NCBI GenBank assembly: GCA_023440975.1 | Contig: JAEZRD010000093.1 | Location: forward strand, 1-27,306 | Origin: Methanobacteriota archaeon | Lineage (GTDB): Archaea > Methanobacteriota > Methanobacteria > Methanobacteriales > Methanobacteriaceae | Direction of reading: 5' to 3' | DNA: 27,306 nucleotides | Part shown: in pieces, positions 7,994 through 16,734 of the stretch | Layout of the letters: every line of letters begins with the position of its first letter | Position numbering within the stretch: the stretch's first letter is position 1 | Made by a program: the position numbers and the translations under genes | Notes under the pieces: model-generated | Databases searched by the model: none | Told to the model about the DNA's origin: nothing | The model's input: only the letters and a program-made list of their open reading frames with translations

Positions 7994-7995
7994 TA

Positions 7996-8418
7996 TTATT
8001 CTAAAATAATTTCAACATCCATAAATTCACCATTACTTAAATCTTCAATAAGATTAGAATCCAAATCATTAGAAGCTTTATTTGCTTTAACCATTAAAGT
8101 TCTATTACAAGTATAATTACTTTTTCGACAAACAATATCAGTGGGATGAGTTAATGTTAATTCATTATCTCCATAACCATGAATTTCATCAAAACCATTT
8201 GAAGTTTTAAGTTTCATTATCACATGAGTATCATTATTAGCTAATTTGTTTTTAAAATCCTCTGGAAAATCTAACATAGATTTATCAATATCTACACCAA
8301 TTATACAATCAGCAGTTATTCCAATCTCTGAATCTTTTGTAATTTCAAATGTGGATTTATGTTTACTTGTTACATTTTTATGGCCTTTAGCACGTATTTT
8401 AAATGTCATATTTTCCAT
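7996..8418 (-). CDS. DUF371 family protein
   Basis: 140 residues, matching the archaeal DUF371 family by its pattern: FKIRAKGHKNVTSKHKSTFE near the start, ITADCIIGVDIDK (34-46), the GxGDxxLTLTHPTDIV region and CRKSNYTCNRTLMVKANKAS (about 97-116). The family has no experimentally known function that I can name. It is about the expected length and has no membrane segment or metal motif apart from two Cys in CRKSNYTC. The ATG is 5 bases after the HK1 stop, and its GGAGAG ribosome site lies inside the end of HK1, so the two are translationally linked. Confidence 0.85.
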   Translation of the reverse strand: MENMTFKIRAKGHKNVTSKHKSTFEITKDSEIGITADCIIGVDIDKSMLDFPEDFKNKLANNDTHVIMKLKTSNGFDEIHGYGDNELTLTHPTDIVCRKSNYTCNRTLMVKANKASNDLDSNLIEDLSNGEFMDVEIILE

Positions 8419-8423
8419 TTTTA

Positions 8424-10295
8424 TTAACTCTCCGGTTTTTTAATAGGTTTTATGCTGAATTTTAAAATAAACTCAAAACCATTAGCAGTTAAGTTAATTT
8501 TTGATTTTCCATCTAATTGATCTGCTAAAACAGCTACCAATTCCCGAGTTATTCCATAATCATTTACATGATCATGATTTATTCCATGACCATTATCATA
8601 TATTTGTAATTTAAATTCTTCATCTTTTTTAGATAAATTAACATTGATGATACCAGTAATATTATTTTCTTTTAAAAAATCTCCATTGTCAAATCCATAA
8701 TATATTGATCCAGTTATTATTTCATTTATGATTAAACCTAAAGGTATTGCTGTGTCTAAATCTATATTATAATCTATTACATCTTGATTGAAAGTTAAAT
8801 TTGGAATATATGAGAATTGTGTTTTTAAATTTTCTAATAGTAACTTTGTATATTCATTAATATTTATTTCTGAAAAGTTCCCAGTTACATAAAGGTTTTC
8901 ATGAACCAATGACATTGCTTTTATACGGGATTTACTTTCATCTAATGCATTTCTAACTGTTGGATCGTCTATTTGATATTTTTGTAAGTTTAGAAGGCTT
9001 ATAATTATTTGCATATTGTTTTTTACACGATGATGGACTTCTGTTAATAATACATTCATTAAATCCATTGATGATTTAAGGTTACTTTCATTTTCTTTAA
9101 ATTCTGTTACATCAACTGCAACTTGAACCATTCCGTCATATTCCTCATTTTTTATAATTGGTATTATATAACCTCTTAAAATAATATTTTCATCACCTAC
9201 TGCATGATCCTTCATAGATTCTGTTGTTAAGTTTTGTTTTGCTTTTAAGTATTGTTTTTTCTTTTTAAACATATTTAATGAAGGGTCTAAGAAATTTTTA
9301 CCCACTATGGTTCCTTTTTGTACGCTTAAATATTCATAAAAATTTGGATTAGCATATACAATTTCATCTTCTTTGTTGGTTACTAATACTGCATCATTTG
9401 TGAAGTTGATTAATTGTTCGAATAGTTCTTCTCTTTCTTGGGATTTTTCTTCTGCTATTACTCCATTCATATCATTTTCATTTATTTGTTTAACAAAAAT
9501 GAAAATTACTAGGTAAATAAATGCTAATACACATGTTGCTACAAATGCTCCAATTAAGAAATTTTTAATTATTTGGAAGTGTAAATCAGCGAATACAAAG
9601 AATACTACTAGTAATAATATTACTAAAATGGATAGTGTGCATATTAAATATCTTGCTAATCTACTACTTGAAGTATTTAAACAAAAAGTTTTTATAACTC
9701 CTTTTGTAGGGAAAGAAGATATAAAACCTATTCCTATAAAAGAATACATTATGATGAAATGGAATGCTAAATTAAAATCATATGTCCCACTTTGTAAAAA
9801 GTAGAAGAATCCTGTAAATCCTATTAAAAGAATTATTAATGATAAAATTTGTGAAAATTTATAATTTTTTTGAAAAACTGTAAAATATAATAATACATAT
9901 AAAAATGGAGTTAAAACTACATAAGGTATTAATGAGTGATTTAATACTGAATTAAAGGGGTTAGAAGTTATGGAGAATGTTAAAAATATTATTAATAAAA
10001 ATCCAGTCAGGTAAAATAATATTTTTGTTATTTTCTTTAATTTAGTTGAATATTTTGAAATTGATAATAATGCTGTTAAAGATAATATTATTGCATAAGC
10101 ATGACCGAATATGATATATTGGCATAATTGAATTGTTTGATTTTGTATTTCTGAAGGTGTTCTGAAAATGATTATTAATGCTGCTAATGCAAACATTATT
10201 TTAGCAAATAATGTTAATTTTTCAGCATATTTATAATCCATATGTTGTTTAGAGTAGTTTTCAAATGAATAGTCTCTATTCTTATTTTCAAACAA
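8424..10295 (-). CDS. membrane PAS/HisKA_2 histidine kinase with degenerate ATP-binding boxes (HK1)
   Basis: 623 residues from TTG 10295, with AAGGAG 8 bases before. About eight membrane helices span residues 26-268, with a conserved NTSSSRLAR motif before helix 7. A PAS domain (290-400; NDAVLVTNKEDEIVYANP) and a HisKA_2 domain follow, with phospho-acceptor H422 in EVHHRVKNN. The HATPase region keeps NE (524-525) and DNGHG (567-571). Where HK2 has TNCIKYAF it reads TGSIYYGF, so the N-box Asn is Gly529 and the Lys is Tyr. The G2 motif (GTGIG in HK2) is only YGITREL. ATP binding is therefore doubtful: it may be a pseudokinase or an acceptor phosphorylated by a partner. It is closest to HK3. No response regulator is adjacent. 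Confidence 0.9.
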   Translation of the reverse strand: MFENKNRDYSFENYSKQHMDYKYAEKLTLFAKIMFALAALIIIFRTPSEIQNQTIQLCQYIIFGHAYAIILSLTALLSISKYSTKLKKITKILFYLTGFLLIIFLTFSITSNPFNSVLNHSLIPYVVLTPFLYVLLYFTVFQKNYKFSQILSLIILLIGFTGFFYFLQSGTYDFNLAFHFIIMYSFIGIGFISSFPTKGVIKTFCLNTSSSRLARYLICTLSILVILLLVVFFVFADLHFQIIKNFLIGAFVATCVLAFIYLVIFIFVKQINENDMNGVIAEEKSQEREELFEQLINFTNDAVLVTNKEDEIVYANPNFYEYLSVQKGTIVGKNFLDPSLNMFKKKKQYLKAKQNLTTESMKDHAVGDENIILRGYIIPIIKNEEYDGMVQVAVDVTEFKENESNLKSSMDLMNVLLTEVHHRVKNNMQIIISLLNLQKYQIDDPTVRNALDESKSRIKAMSLVHENLYVTGNFSEININEYTKLLLENLKTQFSYIPNLTFNQDVIDYNIDLDTAIPLGLIINEIITGSIYYGFDNGDFLKENNITGIINVNLSKKDEEFKLQIYDNGHGINHDHVNDYGITRELVAVLADQLDGKSKINLTANGFEFILKFSIKPIKKPES

Positions 10296-10362
10296 TTTTT
10301 ATTCTCCTTAAAAAAAATTGTATTATGTAACAGTTTATTATTTTTTTGTTTTATTTTGGATT

Positions 10363-10374
10363 GTATTTATAATT
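10363..10374 (-). promoter_or_regulatory. TATA box candidate for HK1, possibly shared with the divergent DUF123 gene
   Basis: The minus strand reads AATTATAAATAC, about 70 bases before the HK1 TTG, giving a leader near 48 bases. On the plus strand the same string contains TATTTATAATT and could serve the divergent DUF123 gene. Which way it works cannot be decided by eye. Confidence 0.4.
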
Positions 10375-10466
10375 ATCTAATAAAATTTATGCCATTACTA
10401 TTTAAATCAATTAAAAAGAATAGTCAAATAAAAATTATAAATAATACAATGTTAAAATTAAAATTA

Positions 10467-10910
10467 ATGAAAGGTACATACAATTTAATCATTTGTCAAA
10501 AAGAAAATATTAATATTAAAGTTGGTGCTATAGGTAATGACATAAAATTCCCTAAAGGTTATTATGTTTATACTGGTTCAGCAATGAACTCATTAACCTC
10601 ACGAATTAAAAGACATTTAAGAAAAGAAAAAAAATTACACTGGCACATTGATTACTTACTAAAAAATGATAATAATTATATAAAAGAAGTTTTATTCACA
10701 ATATCTGATAAAAGAGTAGAATGTGAATTAGCCCAATTAATTAGTGACAAAAGAGAAACCATAGACAATTTTGGATCTAGTGATTGTAAATGCAATAGTC
10801 ATTTAACTTACTTTAAAGATTATGATACTGCTATTGAAAATGTAGAAAATGCTTATAAAACTTTAAACATGAAGTATCATGATTTAGAATACTTTAAAAA
10901 ATTAGATTAA
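10467..10910 (+). CDS. DUF123 (GIY-YIG-like) protein
   Basis: 147 residues from ATG 10467. The reading frame opens at a TTG at 10356 and has other ATGs at 10389 and 10449. No start has a ribosome site, but the domain begins at MKGTYNL, and a TATA-like TTATAAATA about 25-30 bases upstream would allow a leaderless message starting near 10467. Diagnostic motifs: KVGAIGNDIKFPKGYYVYTG, SRIKRHLRKEKKLHWHIDYL, VECELAQ and FGSSDCKCNSHL. These match DUF123, a GIY-YIG-related domain found alone or fused to endonuclease III in archaea. A nucleic-acid role is likely but unproven. It sits on the opposite strand between two histidine kinases, and its stop codon touches the HK2 stop. Confidence 0.87.
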   Translation: MKGTYNLIICQKENINIKVGAIGNDIKFPKGYYVYTGSAMNSLTSRIKRHLRKEKKLHWHIDYLLKNDNNYIKEVLFTISDKRVECELAQLISDKRETIDNFGSSDCKCNSHLTYFKDYDTAIENVENAYKTLNMKYHDLEYFKKLD

Positions 10911-12728
10911 TTATTGATTTTTAAAAGTAATAGTGACTTTAGTACCATTCAAACTTTCCATTTTATAAGTTCCATCAATTTGAGTAACAAGACTACTAAT
11001 TAAAGTAGAGCCAATTCCAGTACCCTTAGATTCAGAAGTATCTGCTCCAACACCATTATCTTCTACAACAAGAACAAAAAGCTCGTTTTCTTTGAATAAA
11101 TTAATAGAAATTATTCCCTCTTGACCATCAGGAAAAGCATATTTAATACAATTAGTTATTAGCTCATTTAATATTAAACCTAATGAAACTGCAATATCTA
11201 TATTAATAAAAGCTTTAATCACATCGGTTTTGAAGGTTATATTATTAGAAGTTAAGTATGTTCCTTTAACTTCTAATACTAAATCATTAATGTATTCGTT
11301 AATATTCATATCTGCAAAATCAAAATTTTTATATAAATTTTCATGAACTAAAGCCATACTTCTTACACGTGTTTGAGTATTAAGAATTGCAGTCTTAGCA
11401 TTTTCATCATGAATTTTATGAGATTGTAAATTAAGTAGGCTTATAATTATTTGCATGTTATTTTTTACACGATGATGAACTTCTGTAAGTAAAATATTTT
11501 TCTCATCAATACTCTTTTTTAATGCAGATTGTCTTTCAGAAGATTCTGTAACATCTAAACCAGTGATTATAATACCGTTAAATTCTTCATTTTTAATAAA
11601 TGGAATTATCCATCCATTAAATAACATCTCTTTATTATTTATATTAATAGAGCGATCGTAAAATTTAGGTTGTAATGTTTCTTTACATTCTGTTATACCT
11701 TTATCCATTCTATCATTAATTAATAAATGATAATTTTTACCAATTATATTTTTATCTTGATTTAATAAGTCAAAAAATACTTGATTTGCATATGTAATTT
11801 TATCTTCTTTATCTATGACTAATATTCCTTCTACTGTATATTGTATAATATCTTCAAATAGGATTTCTCTTTTCTGAGATTCTTTTCTAGACTTTAAAAT
11901 TTGATAATCACTGTAATTCATTTTATTAGCATAATAATACATTGTTATTAAAAGAAATACTACAGATCCAATTGATAAAATTAATTTTGACCATGTTTCA
12001 TTAACTAATTGTGTGAAAGAATGTAATATCATTAAAACAAAACTTAATACCATGAGGAAGATAGTAGTTAATGTTAATATTCTTCTAGCTAAAATACTTC
12101 CAGTAGTGGTTAAACATAAACTCCTAAAAAGTCCTTCATCAGAACTGTAAGTTAAGAAAATTGAAGGTAACATTACAAAATATAACAAATATATTATGGC
12201 TAAAACTAGGTCTAATGTATCAAGATGCAAATAATAAAAGAATCCAAAGAATCCTATAAGCATTACAGCTATCGCTAAAACCTGAGAAAATTTATAATAT
12301 CGTTTATAAATAGTTGAATAAAGTACAAAAGAAATCAATACAAACTTAATTATTCCAAATTCATAAATTGGAATAAAATAAGATAAATTAAAGATATCAA
12401 ATAAATTTAAAATTGATATAGCTGTACATATTAATACTAAATAAAATATAATTTTAGAGTATTTTTTTAAATGTTTATCTTGACTAGAAAAAAGAACAAA
12501 AGAAATCAATACTAAAAGATTAAAAACATTATTAAAAGAAACTGTTTTTAAATTTGATAATAATCCAGAAAAATTTTCTTCATTTATTAAAAGTATCACT
12601 ATACAACCAAATATCAAAAAATAAGCTATAATTCTAGAATATTTTTTCAAATTACTTACTAATTCTTTATTAATGAATTTGGAATACTTTTCCTTTTCAG
12701 TATCATTAGTAAATTTTTCAAGAAACAT
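10911..12728 (-). CDS. membrane PAS/HisKA_2 histidine kinase, canonical (HK2)
   Basis: 605 residues. About eight membrane helices span residues 33-264, then a PAS domain (289-396; EGILVIDKEDKITYAN), HisKA_2 with H419 in EVHHRVKNN, and a complete HATPase domain: N-box NELITNCIKYAF (521-532), G1 EDNGVGAD (556-563), G2 KGTGIG (568-573) and the closing NGTKVTITF. It should autophosphorylate and pass phosphate to a response regulator encoded elsewhere. The membrane part has few extracellular residues, so it may sense a membrane or small hydrophobic signal. It is a clear paralogue of HK4 and less like HK1/HK3. The ribosome site (TAGGCTG) is weak, and upstream lies an element shared with HK4. Confidence 0.93.
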   Translation of the reverse strand: MFLEKFTNDTEKEKYSKFINKELVSNLKKYSRIIAYFLIFGCIVILLINEENFSGLLSNLKTVSFNNVFNLLVLISFVLFSSQDKHLKKYSKIIFYLVLICTAISILNLFDIFNLSYFIPIYEFGIIKFVLISFVLYSTIYKRYYKFSQVLAIAVMLIGFFGFFYYLHLDTLDLVLAIIYLLYFVMLPSIFLTYSSDEGLFRSLCLTTTGSILARRILTLTTIFLMVLSFVLMILHSFTQLVNETWSKLILSIGSVVFLLITMYYYANKMNYSDYQILKSRKESQKREILFEDIIQYTVEGILVIDKEDKITYANQVFFDLLNQDKNIIGKNYHLLINDRMDKGITECKETLQPKFYDRSININNKEMLFNGWIIPFIKNEEFNGIIITGLDVTESSERQSALKKSIDEKNILLTEVHHRVKNNMQIIISLLNLQSHKIHDENAKTAILNTQTRVRSMALVHENLYKNFDFADMNINEYINDLVLEVKGTYLTSNNITFKTDVIKAFINIDIAVSLGLILNELITNCIKYAFPDGQEGIISINLFKENELFVLVVEDNGVGADTSESKGTGIGSTLISSLVTQIDGTYKMESLNGTKVTITFKNQ

Positions 12729-12798
12729 AAAAATATACAGCCTACTTTGTTTTATTAAACTTATATGAAGTATAATTAATTTATATTTATTAAAAATG

Positions 12799-12817
12799 GT
12801 ATAAAAATTTTTTTAAA
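12799..12817 (-). promoter_or_regulatory. upstream element of HK2, identical to one before HK4
   Basis: The minus strand carries TTTAAAAAAATTTTTATAC, whose last part resembles a TATA box, 71 bases before the HK2 start. The same 19 bases occur at 16702-16720, 66 bases before HK4. It overlaps the T-run that ends HK3. It is low in complexity, so part of the match may be chance, but the matching position argues for an inherited promoter. Confidence 0.45.
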
Positions 12818-12823
12818 AAAAAA
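12815..12823 (-). terminator. T9 run after HK3
   Basis: Nine T on the minus strand, about 30 bases after the HK3 stop. This is a likely oligo-T terminator that would make HK2 an independent transcript. Confidence 0.45.
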
Positions 12824-12851
12824 GTACTAATACTAATTAATTTAACTTTTT

Positions 12852-14705
12852 TCATTGTTTAATAGGAAATGTTATGTTGAGTCTAATACCATTTTCTGTG
12901 AAAGAAACATCTAATTTTCCACTTAATTGAATTGTTAAACCTTTTATAAGTTCTTGAGCTATTCCATATTTTTTAACACTCTCAGGTTCTATACCTGGAC
13001 CATTATCAGTTATTTTTAATATATACTCTTGATTATTTTTAGATAAATCAATAGTTATAATACCTGTTTTATTAGTCTTTTTTAAATATTCCCCATTATC
13101 AAATCCATATAAAACAGATGCAGTTAAATTTTCATTAATTATTAAACCTAAAGGTATTGCAGTATCTAAATCAATAAAATCATCTATTACATTATCTTTA
13201 ATTTCCAAATTAGGAATATAGGAATAATGTTTTTTCACATTATCTATTAATAAATTTGTATAATCTTTAATATTTATTTCAGAAAAGTTTCCAGTTACAT
13301 AAAGGTTTTCATGAACTAAGGACATTGCTTTTATACGAGATTGACTTTCATCTAATGATTTTCTAACATTCACATCTTCAATTTGGTATTTTTGTAAATT
13401 TAAAAGACTTATAATTATTTGCATATTATTTTTTACACGATGATGAACTTCAGTTAAAAGCACATTTAACAGGTCAACTGAAGATTTAAGGTTACTTTCA
13501 TCTTCTTTAAATTCTGTTATATCCACTAATGTTTGGATTATACCATTAAATTTACCATCTTTAATAATTGGAACTATATAACCACTTAAATAACGATTAT
13601 TTTTATTATTGATTAAATAAGTAGGTATGAATTTTGCTTGTAAATTTTTTGATGTATTTATATAATCTTGTTTATTATGGAACATGTTTAATGAAGAGTC
13701 TAAATAGTTACGACCAATAATATTGTCATGTATATTATAATATTCATAAATTTTAGGGTTTGCATAGACAACTTCATCATTTTTATTTGTTACTAATACA
13801 GCATCATTAGTATAATTTATGAGTTGTTTAAATAGATCTTCTCTTTCTTGTGCTTCTTTTTTAGCCAATAATCTATCTATATCATTTTCATTAATTTTTT
13901 TAGCAAATAATAAAATTAATAAATATAATAATGTTAATACAAATGCTGCTAATAATGCTCCAATTAAAAAACTTTTATTAATTGCTATATGATAATCATC
14001 TACTGCAAAAAATAAAAATAGCATTACAATTACTAAAAAAGATAATATAGTGATTACATTTCTTGAAAAACGACTACTGGAAGTATTGAAAGTGAATATT
14101 TTTACAAATCCTTTTTCTGGGAAAGAGAATAAAAAACCTACTCCGGTAAATAAAAACATTAAGAGAAAATGGAATGCAAAGAACAAATTCAAATATTCAG
14201 GTTGTATGAAATAGAAAAATCCAAATAATCCTAAAACAACCATTGAAAAAGCTAAAATTTGGGATTCAAAGTAATATTTCTTAAAAACTGAGCAATAAAG
14301 CAATATAAACAAGAAAGGACTTAAGCCAAAATTGAATAGAATGTTTAATCCTTGAGAATAGAATGCTGATCTAAAAAATAGAAATATTCCAAAGAACATT
14401 ACAAGTAAAATCCCAGATAAGATAAATAAAACTTTAATTAATTTATCCCATTTAACATTATATTTTGAAACAGTTAAAAAAGCAGTTAAACATAATACTA
14501 AAATATAAAAATGTCCAATTATAAAAATGGATAATAGTTCATTACTAAGACTGTTTAAATCCATTGAAAATGTAGATGATACCATTAAGATAACTAGAAT
14601 AAAAAAAATTTGTGAAAGAATTTTTAATCTATTTATATATTTATAATCTAAATTTTTAGAGGAAAAATCTTCAAAAAATTCATTATTTTTAAGGGTATTA
14701 AACAA
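12852..14705 (-). CDS. membrane PAS/HisKA_2 histidine kinase with degenerate ATP-binding boxes (HK3)
   Basis: 617 residues from TTG 14705. A TTG at 14714 is in frame (620 residues), but the AGAGG ribosome site abuts it and is 9 bases from 14705. Positions below use the longer form. About eight helices span 31-270, PAS is at 294-404 (NDAVLVTNKNDEVVYANP), and HisKA_2 carries H425 in EVHHRVKNN. The N-box reads NENLTASVLYGF, so the metal-binding Asn is Ala532 and Lys is lost. G1 DNGPG (570-574) is kept, while G2 is reduced to YGIAQEL. It shares with HK1 the phrase SRIKAMSLVHENLYVTGNFS and the same defects, so those arose before the pair was duplicated. Its gene follows HK4 by about 90 bases. Confidence 0.9.
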   Translation of the reverse strand: MFNTLKNNEFFEDFSSKNLDYKYINRLKILSQIFFILVILMVSSTFSMDLNSLSNELLSIFIIGHFYILVLCLTAFLTVSKYNVKWDKLIKVLFILSGILLVMFFGIFLFFRSAFYSQGLNILFNFGLSPFLFILLYCSVFKKYYFESQILAFSMVVLGLFGFFYFIQPEYLNLFFAFHFLLMFLFTGVGFLFSFPEKGFVKIFTFNTSSSRFSRNVITILSFLVIVMLFLFFAVDDYHIAINKSFLIGALLAAFVLTLLYLLILLFAKKINENDIDRLLAKKEAQEREDLFKQLINYTNDAVLVTNKNDEVVYANPKIYEYYNIHDNIIGRNYLDSSLNMFHNKQDYINTSKNLQAKFIPTYLINNKNNRYLSGYIVPIIKDGKFNGIIQTLVDITEFKEDESNLKSSVDLLNVLLTEVHHRVKNNMQIIISLLNLQKYQIEDVNVRKSLDESQSRIKAMSLVHENLYVTGNFSEINIKDYTNLLIDNVKKHYSYIPNLEIKDNVIDDFIDLDTAIPLGLIINENLTASVLYGFDNGEYLKKTNKTGIITIDLSKNNQEYILKITDNGPGIEPESVKKYGIAQELIKGLTIQLSGKLDVSFTENGIRLNITFPIKQ

Positions 14706-14802
14706 TTTATTCAACCTCTACTTTTCTTTTATTACAAAGACATTCCATGATTTTTTATATTTAAAATATTATTTATTAAATTATCTAAAAATAATTTTTA
14801 TT

Positions 14803-15942
14803 TTATTTTTCAAATTTGATGGTTACTTTTGTTCCATTATTTCCTTCAATTTGATAATATCCATTAATTTGCATTACTAAACTTTCAATTAAAGTAGAAC
14901 CTATACCTGTACCTTTAATCTTAGAATTATTAGCACCTACACCATCATCTTGAACGATTAAAACATATTCATCGTTTTGCTCATAAAGTTTAACCCAAAC
15001 TGTTCCTTTCTGCAAATCTGGAAATGCATACTTAATACAATTAGTTAAAAGTTCATTAATAATTAAACCTAAAGAAATTGCAATATCAATACTTATAAAA
15101 GCTTTAATCACATCAGTTTTAAATGATATATTAGAAGAGGACATATAAGTTGCTCTAATCTCATTAACTAAATCATTAATATATACTTCAATATTCATAT
15201 CTGCAAAATCAAAATTTTTATATAAGTTTTCATGAACTAATGCCATACTCCTAATTCTAGTTTGAGTTTGGAAAATAGCATCTTTAGCTGCTTGATCTTG
15301 AATTTTATGAGATTGTAAATTAAGTAAACTAATAATTATTTGCATATTATTCTTAACACGATGATGAACTTCAGTTAAAAGAGCATTTTTTTCATCCATA
15401 CTATTTTTTAATGCAGATTGTCTTTTTTCAGTATTTGTAATATCTAATCCTGTAATTATAACTCCATTGAATTTATCATTTTGAATAAAAGGAATTATCC
15501 AACCAGTTATAACTATCTCTCTTTTATTGGTTCTAAAAGTTTCTTCAAAAAATTTTGTTTCCAAATCTTCACTACATTTTATTATTTTATCATTGATTGG
15601 GGTTTTTGGGTATACTTCCAAGTAGTCTTCTCCAATTATATTATGATCATCCGTGTTAAATGCCTCATTGAATTCTTGATTTGCATATACTATTTTAAAA
15701 TCTTTATTTAAGTATAATACTCCTTCAACAGTGAAATGTAATATATCTTCGAAAAATACTTCTTTTTGATGAGATTCTTTTTCTACTTTTAATTTTTCAT
15801 AATCACTAAAATTAATTTTATTATTATAATAGAACATTACACCTACTAAAAACACTAAACACCCTATTCCTAAAATTAATTCTGAAGTGATTTCATTTAT
15901 TGGAGTGTAATAATACATTATAATAAGCATAAAACAGAGCAT
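14803..15942 (-). CDS. HK4 distal half: last helices, PAS, HisKA_2 and HATPase domains
   Basis: 379 residues from an ATG at 15942 that is probably only an internal codon, as no ribosome site precedes it. It holds the end of the membrane domain (residues 4-38), a PAS domain (EGVLYLNKDFKIVYANQ), H-box EVHHRVKNN, N-box NELLTNCIKYAF, G1 DDGVGAN and G2 KGTGIG. All ATP-binding boxes are intact, as in HK2. If translated alone it would be a kinase with one or two helices and no full sensor. Confidence 0.75.
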   Translation of the reverse strand: MLCFMLIIMYYYTPINEITSELILGIGCLVFLVGVMFYYNNKINFSDYEKLKVEKESHQKEVFFEDILHFTVEGVLYLNKDFKIVYANQEFNEAFNTDDHNIIGEDYLEVYPKTPINDKIIKCSEDLETKFFEETFRTNKREIVITGWIIPFIQNDKFNGVIITGLDITNTEKRQSALKNSMDEKNALLTEVHHRVKNNMQIIISLLNLQSHKIQDQAAKDAIFQTQTRIRSMALVHENLYKNFDFADMNIEVYINDLVNEIRATYMSSSNISFKTDVIKAFISIDIAISLGLIINELLTNCIKYAFPDLQKGTVWVKLYEQNDEYVLIVQDDGVGANNSKIKGTGIGSTLIESLVMQINGYYQIEGNNGTKVTIKFEK

Positions 15943-16636
15943 TGTTAAAAAAAAATGAAGATGAAAGGAATATTCTTCTAGCTAATGTACTACTATCTGT
16001 GTTTAAATTTAATTGTTTAAAAATCCCTTTATCAGAACTATAAACTATGAACATTACTGAAAATAGTAGATAGAATAAAAAATAATAAAGTGAATATAAG
16101 GGATTTAAAGTACCGGCATGTAAAAAGTAAAAAAAGGAAAAAAATCCACAAATTACAACAACTAACAATAAGGATTGAGAAATTTTATAGTGGCGTTCAT
16201 AAATTAAGGAATAAAGTGCAAAAACAAAAATTAACTTTCTAATTAAGCCCAATGAAAAGATTCCCTTAAAAAATATTATATAATTAGCTAAATTGAATAT
16301 GTTGGCGTATGCAAATATAAAAAATACTATTAATACTATTATACAATAAAAAATAATTTTTGAATATTTAAAATAACGTTTATCTTTACTTGATAATATT
16401 AAAAAAGATAGTAAAATTAGCAAATTAAATATTGCATTGACTGAGAACTGTTTTAATTCAGATACAAAAATACCTGAGAAATTTTGTTCTGTTATTAATA
16501 AAATCACTAGACATGTGAATGCTAATAAATAAGCTATTATTCTAGAAAATTTTTTTAAATTATTAACTAGGGTTGTATTGATGAATGGAGAGTATTTATC
16601 TTGTCTTCCATTATCAACTTTGTTTATAAAAGACAT
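15893..16636 (-). CDS. HK4 proximal half: membrane sensor domain
   Basis: 247 codons from ATG 16636. Residues 30-215 hold six membrane helices and the NTDSSTLARR motif, closely matching HK2. After the T9 tract the frame leaves homology and ends with about 18 unrelated residues (NNALFYAYYNVLLHSNK). As it stands this would be a truncated membrane protein. Confidence 0.75.
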   Translation of the reverse strand: MSFINKVDNGRQDKYSPFINTTLVNNLKKFSRIIAYLLAFTCLVILLITEQNFSGIFVSELKQFSVNAIFNLLILLSFLILSSKDKRYFKYSKIIFYCIIVLIVFFIFAYANIFNLANYIIFFKGIFSLGLIRKLIFVFALYSLIYERHYKISQSLLLVVVICGFFSFFYFLHAGTLNPLYSLYYFLFYLLFSVMFIVYSSDKGIFKQLNLNTDSSTLARRIFLSSSFFFNNALFYAYYNVLLHSNK

Positions 16637-16701
16637 TACTTTATTTTTCCAAATTTTTTTCTTTTTTTTAATTATTTAATATATAAATATTTAAATATAA
16701 A

Positions 16702-16720
16702 GTATAAAAATTTTTTTAAA
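16702..16720 (-). promoter_or_regulatory. upstream element of HK4, identical to one before HK2
   Basis: Same 19 bases on the minus strand as at 12799-12817. A second TATA-like string (TTTATATATT, about 16677-16687) lies closer to the gene and is the alternative promoter. Confidence 0.45.
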
Positions 16721-16734
16721 TAAAAATCAATGCT

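Larger units (their letters stand above)
14803..16636 (-). pseudogene. HK4, canonical-type histidine kinase split by a T9 frameshift
   Basis: Two overlapping minus-strand frames (16636-15893 and 15942-14803) together equal a full-length HK2-like kinase of about 610 residues. The break lies in a run of nine T (plus-strand A at 15947-15955). With eight T the frame reads through as SSFFLTMLCFMLIIMYYY, which aligns with TTIFLMVLSFVLMIL of HK2 in membrane helix 7. Both halves are otherwise undamaged and conserve every motif. It may be a recent pseudogene, a phase-variable gene, a gene rescued by polymerase slippage, or a base-calling error at a homopolymer. A one-base change in such a tract reverts easily, so I would not call it dead. 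Confidence 0.85.

Noticed and set aside
12729..12851. Small RNA gene in the spacer between HK3 and HK2
   Set aside because: The spacer is AT-rich with only promoter- and terminator-like strings and no stable GC-containing hairpin.
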